From positions 1-40,629 of the forward strand of contig MABF01000137.1 in the NCBI GenBank assembly GCA_002163025.1: DNA of 40,629 nucleotides. The letters are read 5' to 3'. The notes below the pieces were generated by a model. That model was not told where the DNA came from, made no database searches, and worked only from the letters and a program-made list of their open reading frames with translations. The translations under genes were made by a program, and so were the position numbers. Of this stretch, positions 1 to 9,515 are shown piece after piece (the first letter of the stretch is position 1; every line of letters begins with the position of its first letter). The stretch is from 'Osedax' symbiont bacterium Rs2_46_30_T18. GTDB lineage: Bacteria > Pseudomonadota > Gammaproteobacteria > Pseudomonadales > Balneatricaceae.

Positions 1-22
1 TCAAATCCTGCCCCCGCTACCA
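1..22 (+). tRNA. tRNA-fMet, 3' end only (cut by window edge)
   Basis: These bases match the end of a bacterial initiator tRNA: the T-loop (TTCAAAT type), the 3' half of the T-stem (CCTGC), the acceptor strand CCCCGCT, then ACCA with an encoded CCA. Initiator tRNA next to rimP-nusA-infB is the classical gammaproteobacterial arrangement (metY in E. coli). The 5' part lies outside the window, so the anticodon cannot be read. The assignment rests on the 3' end and on the neighbouring genes. Confidence 0.75.
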
Positions 23-45
23 TTAACAAGAAGTGGAAGTGATAT

Positions 46-109
46 CGTCGGGCTCAGCTCTTTATAAGCCCAGCGAAGGTCGTAGGTTCAAATCCTGGCC
101 CCGCTACCA
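46..109 (+). pseudogene. Degenerate second copy of the 3' half of tRNA-fMet
   Basis: From CGTCGGGCTCA onward this stretch follows the initiator tRNA anticodon arm, variable loop (AAGGTCGTAGG), T-loop and acceptor end with CCA. There is no D-arm or 5' acceptor strand before it. The anticodon loop is replaced by a longer segment (about 57-74), giving a GGGCT/AGCCC hairpin without a CAT anticodon. The last T-stem base has changed from C to G, which breaks pairing with position 49. It is therefore a tRNA fragment, left by partial duplication or by a past integration/excision event at the tRNA 3' end. Confidence 0.6.
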
Positions 110-305
110 AAATAAGTAAGTAGTAAAATTAATACTGCTGATACTTGGATTGAAAAGTAAGATAAATCCTTATTTTTGAATCTGATTAGAATTTTAAGTC
201 TGGTAGTTTTTTTACTAGCAAGCGGTAGATTAGGTTTATCGTTTAGAAATAAGGGGTTGTTGAGCTTAATGTATTTGCATAGTTCATTAATCGCCCGTTG
301 TTCCG

Positions 306-326
306 GCCCCTTTTTAGGGGCTTTTT
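306..326 (+). terminator. Intrinsic terminator downstream of tRNA-fMet
   Basis: A GCCCC stem strand (306-310) pairs with GGGGC (317-321) across a TTTTTA loop and is followed directly by five T (322-326). It lies between the tRNA gene and rimP. Confidence 0.6.
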
Positions 327-388
327 CGTGATTAGAGGGAAGTAATTGCAAAGGTTAATACCTGGTGGTTGCTGCTCTAGTTAAGAAG

Positions 389-411
389 TGGGCCTGTAGG
401 GCCCATTTTTT
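389..411 (+). terminator. Intrinsic terminator / attenuator in the rimP leader
   Basis: TGGGCC (389-394) pairs with GGCCCA (400-405) around a 5-base loop, followed by six T (406-411). It lies about 50 bases before rimP. In E. coli, terminators in this position are part of NusA-dependent control of the operon. That role is inferred here from position. Confidence 0.6.
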
Positions 412-464
412 GTTATTGAACTGCGGCTGTTAAACAGGCCAGTTCGCAAAGATATAGGTGTGTA

Positions 465-923
465 GTGTCTGCAAAGTTAAAACGTTTACAAGAAATGCTG
501 GAGCCAATTGCTCAATCCATGGATTTCGAACTATGGGGAATCGAATACCTCTCTCAGGGCAAAGATAGCATTTTACGCATATACATTGATGGCGAGAATG
601 GGGTGTCAGTTGATGACTGTGCTCAAATGAGTCATCAGGCCAGTGGCATTCTAGACGTTGAAGATACTATTGCCGGTCACTACGCATTGGAAGTCTCATC
701 TCCGGGAATGGATAGGCTGTTATTCAAACTGGAGCATTACGTTGCCTTTACCGGCAGTGTAGTGAAAATCAAATTGCGTATGCCATTTGATGGACGCAGA
801 AATTTCAAGGGTCTTCTCAAAGGTGTTGAGGGCGACGAAGTAGTGTTGGAAGTTGATAACGAAGAGTATCTCTTACCCATCGATTACATTGATAAAGCAC
901 AAATAGAACCACAGTTTTCTTAA
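465..923 (+). CDS. rimP: Ribosome maturation factor RimP
   Basis: RimP is a 152-residue cytoplasmic protein needed for maturation of the 30S subunit. The N-terminal half contains the family signature around [16 protein letters not shown] and the SPGMDRLL motif. The C-terminal half is the small beta-barrel domain. Translation starts at GTG (465) behind an AGGTG element at 456-460, and the length is typical. It is the first gene of the rimP-nusA-infB-rbfA-truB operon, separated from nusA by about 70 bases. Product and family are clear. The only doubt is the exact start, because the Shine-Dalgarno spacing is short. Confidence 0.95.
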   Translation: MSAKLKRLQEMLEPIAQSMDFELWGIEYLSQGKDSILRIYIDGENGVSVDDCAQMSHQASGILDVEDTIAGHYALEVSSPGMDRLLFKLEHYVAFTGSVVKIKLRMPFDGRRNFKGLLKGVEGDEVVLEVDNEEYLLPIDYIDKAQIEPQFS

Positions 924-993
924 ATTCTAAAATAACTAATTGGTGCCAAATAAATAGTTAGGTACCAGCAGGGAAAAATAGCGAGGCATTGAT

Positions 994-2487
994 ATGAGCA
1001 AAGAAATCTTGCTGGTAGCAGAGGCAGTTTCGAACGAAAAGGACGTATCTAAGGAAATTATTTTCGAGGCGATCGAATTGGCGCTGGCGACAGCGACGAA
1101 AAGGCGTTTCGAAGATGAAGAGTCAGATATATACGTTAAAATTGACCGCACTACTGGAGACTATGATACTTTTCGCCGTTGGACAGTCGTCGGTGATGAA
1201 GGTATAGCCATTTTAGGTACTGAGTGGACTTCAGAGGAAGCTGCTGAGGTAGATACAGAGCTTAAAATAGGTGATGTGCACACAGAGCAAATCGAATCTG
1301 TTAAGTTTGGCCGCATAGCAGCGCAAACAGCAAAGCAAGTCATAGTGCAAAAAGTACGTGAAGCCGAGCGCGCTAAAGTAGTTGAAATGTATCGTGACCG
1401 CGTTGGAGAGTTGATCTCTGCGACAGTTAAAAAGGTAACGCGCGACAATATAATTATCGATCTGGGTAATAACGCAGAAGCATTATTGCCCCGTGAAAAT
1501 ATTCTTCCTAGAGAAGTCTTTCGCATCGGTGACCGGGTGCGTGCAGTACTGCATGAAATTCGCACCGAAGGGCGTGGCCCACAATTAGTGCTATCACGTA
1601 CTAGTCCTAAAATGCTGATTGAGTTATTCAGCATTGAAGTGCCGGAAGTTTCTGAGCAGGTAATAGAAATACGTGCGGCTGCCCGTGACCCGGGATCGAG
1701 AGCCAAAATTGCGGTTAAAACCAACGATGGTCGTATAGACCCGGTTGGCGCCTGTGTCGGTATGCGCGGGGCTCGAGTTCAAGCCGTTTCCAATGAGCTT
1801 GGCGGCGAGCGTGTCGATATCATCACTTGGGATGATAACCCAGCTCAGCTAGTGATCAATGCTATGTCCCCTGCAGAAGTTGTCTCTATTGTTGTAGAAG
1901 AAGACAAACATGCAATGGATGTAGCAGTCGCTCAAGAAGCATTGGCGATGGCTATTGGTCGCAGTGGACAAAACGTGCGTTTAGCATCCGAGCTTACCGG
2001 ATGGGAGCTGAACGTAATGACCGAAGAAGATGCAGCCAAAAAGCAAGAGTCAGAAGTAGGCTCTATCGTAGAAAAATTTATCAAAGCATTAGATGTTGAT
2101 GAAGATGTTGCTGCGGTTTTGGTTGATGAAGGTTTCAGTACATTGGAAGAAGTTGCCTACGTCCCTGTAGAAGAGATGCTGCAAATCGATGGCTTTGATG
2201 AAGATATCGTCGATGAGCTGAGAACCCGTGCTAAAGATGCCCTGTTAAATCAAGCACTGGCAACTGAAGAAGTTCTGGAAAAAGCAGAGCCTGCCGATGA
2301 TTTGCTGAACATGGATGGTATGGATAAGCATTTTGCTTTCTTGTTAGCTGCTCACAGCATTATCACTATGGAAGATCTTGCAGAGCAATCTGTTGAAGAA
2401 CTGCTAGACATAGAAGGCATGACTGAAGAATTAGCTGCACAATATATTATGACAGCCCGCGCTCCTTGGTTCGCGGATGAAGCGTAA
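994..2487 (+). CDS. nusA: Transcription termination/antitermination factor NusA
   Basis: NusA binds RNA polymerase and controls pausing, intrinsic termination and antitermination, including in rRNA operons. The 497 residues match the E. coli-type length. In order they show the N-terminal RNAP-binding domain (about 1-125), an S1 domain (about 134-200), two KH domains (about 205-345, including [14 protein letters not shown] and [12 protein letters not shown]), and two C-terminal acidic helix-hairpin-helix repeats (about 360-490). These acidic repeats are typical of Proteobacteria. The start is ATG at 994. It is cotranscribed with rimP and infB, and NusA probably autoregulates the operon through the upstream terminators, by analogy with E. 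coli. Confidence 0.97.
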   Translation: MSKEILLVAEAVSNEKDVSKEIIFEAIELALATATKRRFEDEESDIYVKIDRTTGDYDTFRRWTVVGDEGIAILGTEWTSEEAAEVDTELKIGDVHTEQIESVKFGRIAAQTAKQVIVQKVREAERAKVVEMYRDRVGELISATVKKVTRDNIIIDLGNNAEALLPRENILPREVFRIGDRVRAVLHEIRTEGRGPQLVLSRTSPKMLIELFSIEVPEVSEQVIEIRAAARDPGSRAKIAVKTNDGRIDPVGACVGMRGARVQAVSNELGGERVDIITWDDNPAQLVINAMSPAEVVSIVVEEDKHAMDVAVAQEALAMAIGRSGQNVRLASELTGWELNVMTEEDAAKKQESEVGSIVEKFIKALDVDEDVAAVLVDEGFSTLEEVAYVPVEEMLQIDGFDEDIVDELRTRAKDALLNQALATEEVLEKAEPADDLLNMDGMDKHFAFLLAAHSIITMEDLAEQSVEELLDIEGMTEELAAQYIMTARAPWFADEA

Positions 2488-2506
2488 ACCGAGGTAGGAG
2501 AAAAAT

Positions 2507-5194
2507 ATGTCCGAAGTAATAGTTACAGAACTAGCCGAGGTTATCGGCGTCTCCCCAGAGCGTTTGCTTACACAAATGACTGAGGCGGGAATTAAAGATA
2601 AACAGCAGGACTCTAAAGTCTCTGATGAAGAGCGCCAGGCGCTGTTGGCGCATTTGAAACGTGCACACGGTGAAGCGGGTGAAGTGGAAAGTGGTCAGCC
2701 AAAGAAAATTAGCTTGAAGCGTAAGTCTACGACTCAACTGAAGACTAGCGGTTCGGCTCGTAAGACGGTTAACGTTGAAGTGCGTAAGACTCGTACTTAC
2801 GTTAAGCGCACCGATCTTGAGCCACAGACTGAAGAGACTGACGTAAATACCGAAGTTGAGGTAGCAGTTGAGAGTGCAGTTGAAACGACTACAGCAGCAC
2901 CAGTAGCTGAAACAGTAGATAGCCCAGTTGCAGATAAAGAAGCAAAAGTGTTAGAGACGCCTAAAATTCCAACATCCGCTCCACAAGCTCCAGTGTCTAA
3001 TGACAAGAGTGCTGAGGAAGTGGCTGAAGATAATCGCAGAGATCAAGAGCGTTTATTGGCGGAGCAGGAAGCTGATAAGGCTGCAGCTGCATCAGCAAAA
3101 GAGCACGTAGCCCACGAAGCCGAGCGTCTTGCTACAGAGAAGTTGGCACAAAAGAAAGCCGCGGAAGACGCCGTTCGCATTGCCAAAGAAGATGCAGAAG
3201 AACAGCGTAAAGCCGATGCTATTGCCCAGGCAACACCTAAGCAAGCACCGGTACATAAAAAACCGGCTCGTGAAGAGAAGAAGCCTGCCCGCGGTGCTAA
3301 AGGCAAGTCAACGGGATCTAACAAAGGCGACAAGCGTAACCGTCGCGGTAAGATTTCGCGCAACGCCAGATCTAAGCCGGCAGTGTTGACTTCAGGTAGC
3401 CCGAACCAGCATGGTTTCACAGAACCTCAAGCAGCTCGTGTACATGAAGTTGCAGTGCCAGAAAGCATCATAGTGGCCGATCTTGCCAAGAAAATGACAG
3501 TGAAAGCCGCTGAAGTTATCAAGGTGATGTTCAAAATGGGCGCTATGGCTACCATTAACCAAGTCATCGACCAAGATACTGCTATTTTAGTAGTTGAAGA
3601 AATGGGTCATGTCGCCAAGCCTATGGCTGATAATGCAATTGAAGAAGCATTGTTGGAGTCTGTTGTTACCTCTGGTGATAATGTTAGTCGCGCACCTGTA
3701 GTAACTGTCATGGGCCACGTTGACCACGGTAAAACATCGCTACTGGATAATATACGTTCATCTAGAGTTGCCTCTGGCGAATCAGGTGGTATTACCCAGC
3801 ACATTGGTGCTTACCGGGTAGAAACCTCTAAAGGTGTAATCACTTTCCTAGATACCCCAGGTCACGCAGCATTCACTGCAATGCGTGCCCGTGGCGCACA
3901 GTTGACAGATATTGTTGTACTGGCAGTCGCCGCTGATGATGGAGTTATGCCACAGACTAAAGAAGCGGTACAACATGCCAAAGCCGCCGGTGTACCTTTA
4001 GTTATAGCCGTCAATAAAATTGATAAAGAGCAAGCGGATCCAGAGCGCGTCATGAACGAGCTAGCTGCACTTGATGTTATCCCGGAACAATGGGGTGGTG
4101 ATGTACAGTTTATTAAAGTTTCTGCTAAAACTGGCGAAGGCATTGATACTCTATTAGAAGCAATTTCTCTGCAAGCTGAATTACTTGAATTGACGGCAGT
4201 TGAGACGGGTCAAGGTCAGGGTATTGTAATTGAATCTCGTCTGGAAAAAGGCCGTGGTCCTGTGGCTACTGTTCTGGTTCAGTCAGGTACATTAAACAAG
4301 GGCGACATCGTGTTAGCGGGTCTGCACTATGGTCGTGTTCGCGCCATGATGGATGAAGATGGTAAAGCGACCACTATTGCTGGTCCTTCAATGCCGGTAG
4401 AAATCATCGGCCTCGATGGTACACCACAAGCAGGTGCTGAATTTACCGTTGTATCCAACGAGAAAAAGGCCCGTGAAGTCGCCTTGTTCCGTCAGGGCAA
4501 ATACCGTGAAGTCAAGTTGGCCAGACAGCAAGCGTCTAAGCTTGAGAACTTGTTTGCCAATATGGAATCCGGTGAAGTAGCGACTCTTAACATCGTTCTT
4601 AAAACAGATGTAAGGGGCTCGTTAGAAGCACTGACCTCAGCACTTGAAGACTTATCTACTGACGAAGTCAAAGTAGTGATAGTCTCTTCTGGTGTCGGCG
4701 GTATCGCAGAAACTGATGCTAACTTAGCACTGGCATCCTCTGCGCTAATGGTTGGCTTCAATGTACGTGCTGATGTACAAGCCAAAGCGATCGTCGATCG
4801 TGAAGGTATTCAGTTGCGCTACTATAGCATCATCTACAACATCATCGATGACGTTAAGCAGGCGATGAGTGGACTATTGTCCCCAGAACTGCGTGAAGAA
4901 ATTGTTGGTATCGCTCAAGTACGTGATGTATTCCGCTCACCTAAGATTGGTTTAGTCGCCGGTTGTATGGTTACAGAGGGATCGGTATTCCGCAACAAGC
5001 GCATCCGTGTACTTCGTGATAACGTCGTTATCTACGAGGGTGAGTTGGAATCGCTGCGTCGCTTTAAGGATGTAGTTGCAGAAGTGCGCCAGGGCATGGA
5101 ATGTGGTATCGGTGTGAAGAACTACAACGACGTTAAAGTCGGTGATCAGATCGAAGTATTTGACACGGTAGAAATCGCTAGAACTATCGACTAG
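2507..5194 (+). CDS. infB: Translation initiation factor IF-2
   Basis: IF-2 is the GTPase that delivers fMet-tRNA to the 30S subunit and promotes 50S joining. The 895 residues begin with an IF2_N subdomain (about 1-55). A long Ala/Lys/Glu-rich linker follows (about 60-300), then a second IF2_N module (about 310-365). The G domain starts near 397 with the P-loop GHVDHGKT at residues 403-410, followed by DTPGHAAF (switch II) and NKID. The beta-barrel and fMet-binding C-terminal domains complete the protein. The start is ATG 2507 with RBS TAGGAG. The spacing of 19 bases after nusA supports cotranscription. Confidence 0.97.
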   Translation: MSEVIVTELAEVIGVSPERLLTQMTEAGIKDKQQDSKVSDEERQALLAHLKRAHGEAGEVESGQPKKISLKRKSTTQLKTSGSARKTVNVEVRKTRTYVKRTDLEPQTEETDVNTEVEVAVESAVETTTAAPVAETVDSPVADKEAKVLETPKIPTSAPQAPVSNDKSAEEVAEDNRRDQERLLAEQEADKAAAASAKEHVAHEAERLATEKLAQKKAAEDAVRIAKEDAEEQRKADAIAQATPKQAPVHKKPAREEKKPARGAKGKSTGSNKGDKRNRRGKISRNARSKPAVLTSGSPNQHGFTEPQAARVHEVAVPESIIVADLAKKMTVKAAEVIKVMFKMGAMATINQVIDQDTAILVVEEMGHVAKPMADNAIEEALLESVVTSGDNVSRAPVVTVMGHVDHGKTSLLDNIRSSRVASGESGGITQHIGAYRVETSKGVITFLDTPGHAAFTAMRARGAQLTDIVVLAVAADDGVMPQTKEAVQHAKAAGVPLVIAVNKIDKEQADPERVMNELAALDVIPEQWGGDVQFIKVSAKTGEGIDTLLEAISLQAELLELTAVETGQGQGIVIESRLEKGRGPVATVLVQSGTLNKGDIVLAGLHYGRVRAMMDEDGKATTIAGPSMPVEIIGLDGTPQAGAEFTVVSNEKKAREVALFRQGKYREVKLARQQASKLENLFANMESGEVATLNIVLKTDVRGSLEALTSALEDLSTDEVKVVIVSSGVGGIAETDANLALASSALMVGFNVRADVQAKAIVDREGIQLRYYSIIYNIIDDVKQAMSGLLSPELREEIVGIAQVRDVFRSPKIGLVAGCMVTEGSVFRNKRIRVLRDNVVIYEGELESLRRFKDVVAEVRQGMECGIGVKNYNDVKVGDQIEVFDTVEIARTID

Positions 5195-5220
5195 ACAATA
5201 AGATAGTAAGTAGCGCAATA

Positions 5221-5243
5221 GAGTCCCGGTGCTGCCGGGGCTC
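5221..5243 (+). other. Strong hairpin between infB and rbfA
   Basis: GAGTCCCGG (5221-5229) pairs along all nine positions with CCGGGGCTC (5235-5243), including one U-G pair, around a 5-base loop. No T-run follows, so it is not a standard terminator. It may act as an RNA processing or stabilising element inside the operon transcript. Confidence 0.5.
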
Positions 5244-5264
5244 AATCAAAGGTAAGAAAGATTA

Positions 5265-5672
5265 ATGGCCAAAGAATATAGCCGGACCCAGCGTATTGCA
5301 GAGCAGATGCAAAGAGATCTCGCTCAGCTCATACAGCGCGAGGTCAAAGACCCACGCTTAGGCATGGTGACTATCAGCTTCGTTAAAGTTGCCCGTGATT
5401 TGGGTTACGCCGAAGTGTACTTCACTGTGATGCCTTTTGGTGATCAGAAAGAAGAGGAGGCAGTAAAAGCGGCCGCTGAAGTATTAAAAGATGCGGCGGG
5501 TTTCCTGCGTACGGAATTAGCGCGGAACATGCAGTTGCGGACCGTGCCAAAATTACGTTTCCATTATGATGCAAGTATTGATCGCGGTCGTCGACTGCAC
5601 AGCTTGATCGAGAAAACTGTGCGCGACAGCAAAGCTAAAGATAACAGCCAAGCTGACAACGATAGTGAATAA
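5265..5672 (+). CDS. rbfA: 30S ribosome-binding factor RbfA
   Basis: RbfA is a small KH-like protein that binds the immature 30S subunit and helps process the 5' end of 16S rRNA. It is important for cold adaptation in E. coli. The 135-residue protein shows the family pattern [26 protein letters not shown] near the N-terminus and [18 protein letters not shown] near residues 85-105. The C-terminal tail is charged. The start is ATG 5265 after AAGGTAAGAAA. It lies between infB and truB, as in most Gammaproteobacteria. Confidence 0.95.
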   Translation: MAKEYSRTQRIAEQMQRDLAQLIQREVKDPRLGMVTISFVKVARDLGYAEVYFTVMPFGDQKEEEAVKAAAEVLKDAAGFLRTELARNMQLRTVPKLRFHYDASIDRGRRLHSLIEKTVRDSKAKDNSQADNDSE

Positions 5673-5687
5673 GACTGAGTAGACGTA

Positions 5688-6638
5688 ATGGGAAGAAGAC
5701 ACAAAGGCCGTCAATTAGACGGCGTTTTTTTATTAGATAAACCCCCCGGGGTCAGCTCAAATGGAGTTTTACAATATGTAAAACGTCTCTATGGAGCGGC
5801 CAAGGCCGGGCACACAGGTGCCTTAGATCCCCTGGCTACAGGTATGTTACCGCTCACTTTTGGTGAGGCGACTAAATTCTCGCAGTTTCTCCTGGATGCC
5901 GATAAGCGCTACCAAACCACTGCCAAGCTAGGCATACGCACAGACTCATCCGATGCCGACGGCAAAGTGATAGAGCGTCAGGAAGTTGGCGAGCATGTAA
6001 GCGAGACCTTAATTAAAGAGTTGTTAATTAAGCATTTCAGCGGTGAGATAGAGCAAGTGCCGTCGATGTTTTCAGCGCTTAAATACAAAGGGCAGCCATT
6101 GTATAAACTGGCGCGAAAAGGCGAAACAGTCGAAGTTAAATCCCGTCGAGTACAAATTTTAAACATAGAGTTACTGGCTTACCGTCCTGAACTTGGTGAA
6201 ATAGATCTGGATGTGCGATGTTCGAAAGGCACATATATTCGCTCTATCGTCGAAGATCTGGGATTGATGTTAGGTTGTGGTGCTCATGTCACTGTGCTAC
6301 GCCGGCTTGAATCCGGTCCCTATAAAGCTGCGATGATGATCACTATCGAGCAACTGGATGCACTGGCGGCTACCATTGATGATGAAACTGAGCAGCAGCG
6401 CAATCAGCGTTTGGATGCATTGATGATTCCCACCTATTCACCCGTTGAGCATTTGCCTAAGCTGAGTATTGATAAAGTACAGCAGCTGTTATTGTTTCAA
6501 GGTAAGCCCGTTGAGTTAGAACGCTCTGCTCAATCGCTGGTCAGGATACATTTGAGTGACGACGATCAGTTTTTGGGCATAGGCGAAATCAATGAAGCTG
6601 GCATACTGCGCTCAAAGCGCTTGCTATCGACAAGCTAG
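5688..6638 (+). CDS. truB: tRNA pseudouridine(55) synthase TruB
   Basis: TruB converts U55 of the tRNA T-loop to pseudouridine. The 316-residue protein has the GVFLLDKPPGVSS motif at about 12-24 and the catalytic motif HTGALDPLATG, with the catalytic aspartate at residue 47. CSKGTYIRSIVEDLG lies near 180-195, and a PUA-like C-terminal segment follows. The length is typical. It starts 15 bases after rbfA and is the last gene of the operon before a small hairpin and the rpsO promoter region. Confidence 0.96.
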   Translation: MGRRHKGRQLDGVFLLDKPPGVSSNGVLQYVKRLYGAAKAGHTGALDPLATGMLPLTFGEATKFSQFLLDADKRYQTTAKLGIRTDSSDADGKVIERQEVGEHVSETLIKELLIKHFSGEIEQVPSMFSALKYKGQPLYKLARKGETVEVKSRRVQILNIELLAYRPELGEIDLDVRCSKGTYIRSIVEDLGLMLGCGAHVTVLRRLESGPYKAAMMITIEQLDALAATIDDETEQQRNQRLDALMIPTYSPVEHLPKLSIDKVQQLLLFQGKPVELERSAQSLVRIHLSDDDQFLGIGEINEAGILRSKRLLSTS

Positions 6639-6660
6639 CAGTGAGTACAAGTTGCTAGCT
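6633..6660 (+). other. Inverted repeat at the truB stop codon
   Basis: AGCTAGC (6633-6639) and GCTAGCT (6654-6660) form a 7-bp stem with a 14-base loop that overlaps the truB stop. No T-tract follows, so it is at best a weak terminator or a transcript-end stabiliser before rpsO. Confidence 0.35.
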
Positions 6661-6708
6661 CGATCGATTGTAGCCCAAAGATAGCGGATTTATTCGTATG
6701 TCTCGCAG

Positions 6709-6737
6709 TAGAAAAAAAACACCGGCAGTGCTAGAAT
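6709..6737 (+). promoter_or_regulatory. Candidate sigma-70 promoter for rpsO
   Basis: A -10 hexamer TAGAAT (6732-6737) lies 17 bases after TAGAAA (6709-6714, four of six matches to TTGACA). ACCGG (6721-6725) and CCGGT (6742-6746) flank the -10 as an inverted repeat. The resulting leader before rpsO would be about 100 bases, long enough for the S15 autoregulatory RNA structures known in other bacteria, though I did not resolve one. Confidence 0.45.
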
Positions 6738-6846
6738 ACGCCCGGTATTTGGCGACCTACTAACAATATGCTTGGTAGATCGTGTCATTAATCAAGATAA
6801 TCAAGGGTTAACCTGTTTATCTGCATATTAAACTGGAGTAGAAAAA

Positions 6847-7116
6847 ATGGCATTATCAGCTGTAGAGAAAGCGCAAATCGTTGCGGATTATGGTCGTGAA
6901 GAAGGTGATACTGGTTCTTCTGAAGTTCAAGTAGCACTTTTAACGGCTAACATCCTTGCTCTTCAAGGACACTTTAAGTCTCACATTCATGATCACCATT
7001 CACGTCGCGGTCTAATCCGTATGGTAAACCAGCGTCGTAAATTACTTGATTACTTGAAAAAGACTAAAGTAGATAGCTACCTTGATCTGATCAAGCGTTT
7101 AGGACTTCGTCGCTAA
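6847..7116 (+). CDS. rpsO: 30S ribosomal protein S15
   Basis: S15 is a primary 16S rRNA-binding protein that also forms an intersubunit bridge. The 89-residue protein has the exact family length. It carries the conserved blocks [16 protein letters not shown] (about 21-36), [24 protein letters not shown] (about 48-71) and the terminal IKRLGLRR. The start is ATG 6847 after CTGGAG. A strong terminator follows directly, and pnp lies downstream as in enterobacteria. Confidence 0.98.
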   Translation: MALSAVEKAQIVADYGREEGDTGSSEVQVALLTANILALQGHFKSHIHDHHSRRGLIRMVNQRRKLLDYLKKTKVDSYLDLIKRLGLRR

Positions 7117-7127
7117 GACAAAGTCTT

Positions 7128-7156
7128 GGGTCGTGCTTGCACGGCCCTCTTTATTT
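7128..7156 (+). terminator. rpsO terminator
   Basis: GGGTCGTGC (7128-7136) pairs with GCACGGCCC (7139-7147), with one U-G pair, forming a nine-pair stem. It is followed by the T-rich run TCTTTATTT. It lies just after the rpsO stop codon and probably separates part of rpsO transcription from pnp. Confidence 0.75.
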
Positions 7157-7179
7157 CTAGCGGCTTATTTTTTATAGCC

Positions 7180-7185
7180 TATAAT
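7180..7185 (+). promoter_or_regulatory. Candidate -10 element of a pnp promoter
   Basis: A perfect TATAAT lies between the rpsO terminator and the pnp leader structure. I see no good -35 hexamer at 16-18 bases upstream, so this is a candidate only. Confidence 0.35.
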
Positions 7186-7226
7186 TCTGCTAGTTGTAAA
7201 ATTGTAGTAAGCGTTAAAAGAACTCC

Positions 7227-7313
7227 CTTAAGTAAAATATCCGCCTGTACTCATTTATCTTTTGCTCTGGCAGAGAATAAACGAGTACCGGCACTGTTTG
7301 ATTTCTACTTAAG
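7227..7313 (+). promoter_or_regulatory. pnp leader: long two-tier stem-loop (probable RNase III / PNPase autoregulation site)
   Basis: CTTAAGT (7227-7233) pairs perfectly with ACTTAAG (7307-7313). Inside this, GCC (7243-7245) pairs with GGC (7290-7292) and GTACTC (7247-7252) with GAGTAC (7283-7288). The stem then continues as an ATTTAT/ATAAAC stretch with one mismatch and an inner TGC/GCA. The structure ends about 40 bases before the pnp start. In E. coli, PNPase represses its own mRNA after RNase III cuts a long leader hairpin in the same place. The function here is inferred from the fold and position. Confidence 0.6.
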
Positions 7314-7354
7314 TAACTCTTTTGACATCAATAATATTAAAAAGAGGATATATC

Positions 7355-9442
7355 GTGGAAGCGATTATTAAGAAATTTAAATTAGGTAACCAGGAAGTTA
7401 CCCTTGAGACTGGCCGTATTGCACGCCAGGCAACTGGTGCCGTATTAGTCACTATTGAAGGCGTCCAAGTACTATGTACGGTAGTAGGCGCTAAGACACC
7501 TAAAGAAGGCCAAGGCTTTTTCCCGCTGTCTGTACACTATCAAGAAAAGTATTACTCTGTCGGCAAGATCCCAGGTGGATTCTTTAAGCGCGAAGCGCGC
7601 CCTTCAGAGAAAGAGACCTTAACCTCGCGCTTAATCGACCGTCCAATTCGTCCACTATTTCCTAAGGGATACATGAACGAAGTACAAGTCATCTGTACGG
7701 TAATGTCTGCGGATAAAGTTAACGATCCTGATATTGCTGCCATGCTGGGTGTATCAGCTGCGCTGTCTATTTCCGGAATCCCATTTGCCGGCCCAATTGG
7801 CTGTGCCCGTGTTGGTTTCACAGAAGATACTGGCTACATTCTAAACCCAACTTACGAGCAGCTTGCTGCCTCTGAGTTAGACATGGTTGTTGCCGGTACT
7901 AAAGATGCAGTACTTATGGTTGAATCTGAAGCTGACGAACTCAGCGAAGATGAAATGTTAGGTGCAGTACTTTTTGCCCACACTGAATTTCAAGGTGCTA
8001 TCGACGCAATTGCTGAGTTAACTGCTGAAGCGGGCAAGCCAAGATGGGAATGGTCTGCTCCAGCGACTAACGAAGCACTGACTGCACAAGTTACTGACTT
8101 GGTCGGCGCCGGTATTGCCACTGCTTACCAGACAGCTGACAAGATGCAGCGTCAGGCAATGATGGCTGAGCTTCGCGTTCAAGCTGTTGCTGAACTATCA
8201 GGTGATGAAGGTCAAGCTTCTGATAAAGAAGTATCAGGTGTTGTAAGCGCCATAGAAAAATCTACCGTGCGTCAGCGTATCGTCAACGGTCAGTCGCGCA
8301 TCGATGGTCGTGACAGCAAAACTGTTCGCGGTATCAACACCGAAGTAAATATTCTTACTGGCACACACGGTTCGGCACTGTTCACTCGTGGTGAAACTCA
8401 GGCTATTGTTACTTGTACACTGGGAACTTCACGCGATCAGCAGTTAATCGACGCTATTGAAGGCGAGCGCAAAGACCCGTTCATGTTGCACTACAATTTC
8501 CCTCCCTACTCTGTAGGTGAAGCGGGTCGTATGGGTTCTACTAATCGTCGTGAAATTGGTCACGGTCGTCTGGCGCGTCGCTCTGTTGCCGCTATGTTGC
8601 CATCTCAGGAAGATTTCCCATACACTATTCGCTTAGTATCTGAGATCACTGAATCTAATGGTTCTAGCTCTATGGCCTCTGTATGTGGCGCCTCTATGGC
8701 GATGATGGATGCGGGTGTACCACTTAAAGCGCCTATCGCCGGTATTGCTATGGGTCTTGTTAAAGAAGGCGAGAAGTTCGCTATCTTAACTGACATCTTA
8801 GGTGATGAAGATCACTTAGGTGATATGGACTTTAAAGTAGCGGGAACTGAGCAGGGTATTACTGCGCTGCAAATGGATATCAAGATCACTGGTATCACTG
8901 AAGAGATCATGGAAATTGCTCTCGACCAGGCGCTAGAAGCTCGTACTCACATCTTGAAAGAGATGGCACAGACAATTGGTTACGCGCGTCCTGAATTGCC
9001 AGACAATGCTCCGGCGATGACACTGATCAAGATTAATCCTGAGAAAATCCGTGACGTTATTGGTAAAGGCGGCGCTACAATCCGCGGTATAACTGAAGAA
9101 ACTGGCGCCATGATCGACTTAGATGACGACGGTACTGTACGTATTTACGCAGCGGATAAAGCGGCGGCAAAGAAAGCCACCGATATCGTGTTGGGGATTA
9201 CTGCAGAAGCGGAAATCGGCAAGATCTACGAAGGTAAGGTAGTACGTCTTGAAGAGTTTGGTGCCTTTGTTAACATCTTGCCTGGCAAAGATGGACTGGT
9301 ACATATTTCACAGATCGACAACAAGCGTGTTGAGAAAGTGACAGACTATATCAAGATGGATCAGATGATCAAAGTTAAAGTATTAGATGTCGACGTTCGT
9401 GGTCGCATCAAGCTTTCTATGAAAGATCTTCAGGAAGATTAA
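7355..9442 (+). CDS. pnp: Polyribonucleotide nucleotidyltransferase (PNPase)
   Basis: PNPase degrades RNA 3'-to-5' phosphorolytically and is a degradosome component. I choose GTG 7355 because AGAGGA (7343-7348) is well spaced before it and the protein then begins [11 protein letters not shown], in line with family N-termini. An upstream TTG at 7322 has no ribosome-binding site. The 695 residues comprise two RNase PH domains with an alpha-helical linker, including [15 protein letters not shown] and the [18 protein letters not shown] active-site region. A KH domain with GKGG at 570-573 and a C-terminal S1 domain (about 622-692) follow. Expression is probably autoregulated through the leader stem-loop. 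Confidence 0.97.
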   Translation: MEAIIKKFKLGNQEVTLETGRIARQATGAVLVTIEGVQVLCTVVGAKTPKEGQGFFPLSVHYQEKYYSVGKIPGGFFKREARPSEKETLTSRLIDRPIRPLFPKGYMNEVQVICTVMSADKVNDPDIAAMLGVSAALSISGIPFAGPIGCARVGFTEDTGYILNPTYEQLAASELDMVVAGTKDAVLMVESEADELSEDEMLGAVLFAHTEFQGAIDAIAELTAEAGKPRWEWSAPATNEALTAQVTDLVGAGIATAYQTADKMQRQAMMAELRVQAVAELSGDEGQASDKEVSGVVSAIEKSTVRQRIVNGQSRIDGRDSKTVRGINTEVNILTGTHGSALFTRGETQAIVTCTLGTSRDQQLIDAIEGERKDPFMLHYNFPPYSVGEAGRMGSTNRREIGHGRLARRSVAAMLPSQEDFPYTIRLVSEITESNGSSSMASVCGASMAMMDAGVPLKAPIAGIAMGLVKEGEKFAILTDILGDEDHLGDMDFKVAGTEQGITALQMDIKITGITEEIMEIALDQALEARTHILKEMAQTIGYARPELPDNAPAMTLIKINPEKIRDVIGKGGATIRGITEETGAMIDLDDDGTVRIYAADKAAAKKATDIVLGITAEAEIGKIYEGKVVRLEEFGAFVNILPGKDGLVHISQIDNKRVEKVTDYIKMDQMIKVKVLDVDVRGRIKLSMKDLQED

Positions 9443-9462
9443 TTCGCAAGAATTAAGCTCTG

Positions 9463-9494
9463 AAAAAAAGCCCTCTTAATGAGGGCTTTTTTTT
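9463..9494 (+). terminator. Bidirectional terminator after pnp
   Basis: AGCCCTC (9469-9475) and GAGGGCT (9481-9487) form a 7-bp stem with loop TTAAT, preceded by an A-run and followed by eight T. The symmetry means it can stop pnp on + and the convergent gene ending at 9516 on -. Confidence 0.85.
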
Positions 9495-9515
9495 GGCTGA
9501 TGGTTTTTAAAGGGT

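Larger units (their letters stand above)
110..464. other. Intergenic region between tRNA-fMet and rimP
   Basis: This 355-base stretch is AT-rich in its first half and has no convincing gene. It holds two intrinsic terminators (306-326 and 389-411). I found no well-formed sigma-70 promoter. The rimP-nusA-infB operon may depend on read-through from the tRNA promoter, as is known for metY-rimP in E. coli, or on a promoter I did not recognise. Confidence 0.5.

Noticed and set aside
88-351. 87-residue open frame on the minus strand across the tRNA-rimP gap
   Set aside because: It ends inside the tRNA fragment, spans the terminator at 306-326, has no family resemblance, and is AT-rich sequence without a convincing ribosome-binding site.
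3043-3420. 125-residue minus-strand frame inside infB
   Set aside because: It is a shadow of the Ala/Lys-rich linker of IF-2; low-complexity codons create open antisense frames.
7322-7354. Upstream TTG start for pnp (11 extra residues)
   Set aside because: No ribosome-binding site precedes it, while GTG 7355 has AGAGGA at good spacing and gives a family-like N-terminus.
7126-7371. 81-residue open frame between rpsO and pnp on +
   Set aside because: It lies over the rpsO terminator and the pnp leader stem-loop and runs into the pnp start region; the RNA structures explain the sequence better.
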